Part shown: positions 23,736 to 24,335 of the stretch, piece by piece | How the letters are laid out: the number at the start of each line of letters is the position of its first letter | Numbering within the stretch: the stretch's first letter is position 1 | Source of the DNA: an uncultured Eubacterium sp. | GTDB lineage: Bacteria > Bacillota > Clostridia > Lachnospirales > Lachnospiraceae | Length of the DNA: 24,335 nucleotides | NCBI GenBank assembly: GCA_900551945.1 | Contig: URYE01000034.1 | Coordinates: 1-24,335 of the forward strand | Reading direction: 5' to 3' | The notes under the pieces: model-generated | Told to the model about the DNA's origin: nothing | Databases searched by the model: none | Seen by the model: only the letters and a program-made list of their open reading frames with translations | Program-made: the position numbers and the translations under genes

Positions 23736-23778
23736 AAAGAGAACAATTTCTAAAATATGATTAGACATTGTTCTCTTT
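23736..23778 (+). terminator. Terminator after the kinase gene
   Basis: AAAGAGAACAAT (23736-23747) and ATTGTTCTCTTT (23767-23778) form a 12-base-pair stem with a 19-base loop, followed by ACTTTTTCT. It begins just after the kinase stop codon. It may also serve the convergent gene on the minus strand. Confidence 0.75.
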
Positions 23779-23840
23779 ACTTTTTCTATGTATTACTAAA
23801 CTCCTTCAAGTTTTGTATAAATATAAAATCCACAAGTACA

Positions 23841-24263
23841 TCAATAAACTTTTCTTCCATATTCAATAAATAACTGTATAGCTTGACCAAGTGTTTGTTT
23901 ATCCGCCTTTGTATTTTTTTCTAACATGTGATTGAAATCATTTCGTTCATTTTTTAACAATTTATATAACAAAAGCATATCCATAATATCATCAAATTTA
24001 TTATCATCTACATTCACAAATAACTTATTTTCTTCAATATCATCAATATTAATATCAATCTCATTGTTAGGAAAACCATCTTTATATTTATCTTTTCTAG
24101 CGTGTTTAAATTTATATCTTTTTTTAATATTATTTATAATTTTATTACCTTCAACAACATACATTATAGACTTCCATTTAAAACACTCATACACAATCTG
24201 GCTTATTACAATATTATCATCTTTTTCATATTCTTTTCCTAATTTCTCTTTCATTTTTTCCAA
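23841..24263 (-). CDS. HEPN-domain fragment, possible remnant of a CARF-HEPN (Csx1/TM1812-type) protein
   Basis: The 140-residue frame ends with LLKNERNDFNHMLEKNTKAD followed by a helix AIQLFIEYGRKVY. R107-N108-x3-H112 is the Rx4H catalytic motif of HEPN RNases, and RND..NH followed by a final helix is reminiscent of the C-terminus of TM1812/Csx-type CRISPR accessory proteins. The TTG at 24263 is a weak start with no convincing ribosome binding site. The frame stays open upstream to a TAG at 24324-24326, and codons just upstream (HVNIDINT) still look protein-like. The N-terminal CARF part expected in that family is missing, so this is probably a 5'-truncated gene or pseudogene. No CRISPR array is visible in the window. 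Family assignment is by eye and moderate at best. Confidence 0.45.
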   Translation of the reverse strand: MEKMKEKLGKEYEKDDNIVISQIVYECFKWKSIMYVVEGNKIINNIKKRYKFKHARKDKYKDGFPNNEIDINIDDIEENKLFVNVDDNKFDDIMDMLLLYKLLKNERNDFNHMLEKNTKADKQTLGQAIQLFIEYGRKVY

Positions 24264-24335
24264 AGTATTAATATCTATATTAACGTGAGTTCGACAAAAA
24301 CACCTATGCAGAAATGGTAGTACCTAACTGTATAG

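Noticed and set aside
23733..24335. CRISPR array next to the HEPN fragment
   Set aside because: No repeated 25-40 base unit with spacers is present; only the kinase terminator and AT-rich coding-like sequence are visible.

Overview
The window is AT-rich with compact operons, strong GGAGG-type ribosome binding sites, TTG and GTG starts, Nif11-type double-glycine leaders and an Agr-type regulatory pair. Together these suggest a low-GC Clostridia genome, most likely Lachnospiraceae. That is an inference from gene style; no marker gene fixes the species.

Layout. (1) 1-3712, minus strand: a Ter-type stress module in the transcription order YceG-like, TelA-like, TerD (cut by the window edge), behind a good vegetative promoter. 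(2) 3818-3918: a roughly 100-bp imperfect inverted repeat resembling a MITE or a very long hairpin. (3) 3970-12811, minus strand: a tight eight-gene operon. In transcription order it encodes a radical SAM/SPASM enzyme with an unrecognised ~300-residue N-terminal domain, a type I isopentenyl-diphosphate isomerase, a UPF0489 protein, a STAS anti-sigma antagonist, a MATE transporter fused to a degenerate RsbW-like ATPase domain, a SAM methyltransferase, a GNAT-like protein, and a membrane-anchored SpoIIE-type phosphatase fused to an RsbW-like ATPase domain. (4) 12980-13981, plus strand: three tandem paralogous secreted-peptide precursors, each with a Nif11-like leader ending ELSEDDLENVAGG and a core ending WTRRRW. 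(5) 14110-21265, minus strand: an ECF-type sigma factor followed by a complete NHLM-type exporter (long HlyD-like adaptor, C39 peptidase/permease/ATPase, second permease/ATPase). (6) 21640-23732, plus strand: a LytTR response regulator and an AgrC-like GHKL histidine kinase. (7) The right edge holds a fragment ending in a HEPN-like RNDFNH motif, possibly the remnant of a CARF-HEPN protein of the CRISPR accessory type.

How the parts may work together. Regions 4-6 form a peptide production, export and sensing locus. The C39 peptidase would cut at the GG sites, the NHLM complex would export the cores, and the kinase/regulator pair would sense a peptide, perhaps one of the three. The strongest evidence for a wider system is the 168-bp gap between the peptide genes and the radical SAM operon. 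It carries two almost mirror-image promoters, TGTAAC-N17-TGTATA rightward and TGTAAC-N17-TGTATT leftward, which resemble ECF (SigX-like) promoters, and an ECF sigma gene leads the exporter operon. This suggests that the peptides and the radical SAM/isoprenoid/partner-switch operon are switched on together, and that the operon could modify, sense or resist the peptides. That link is inference; the sequence does not prove the enzyme's substrate.
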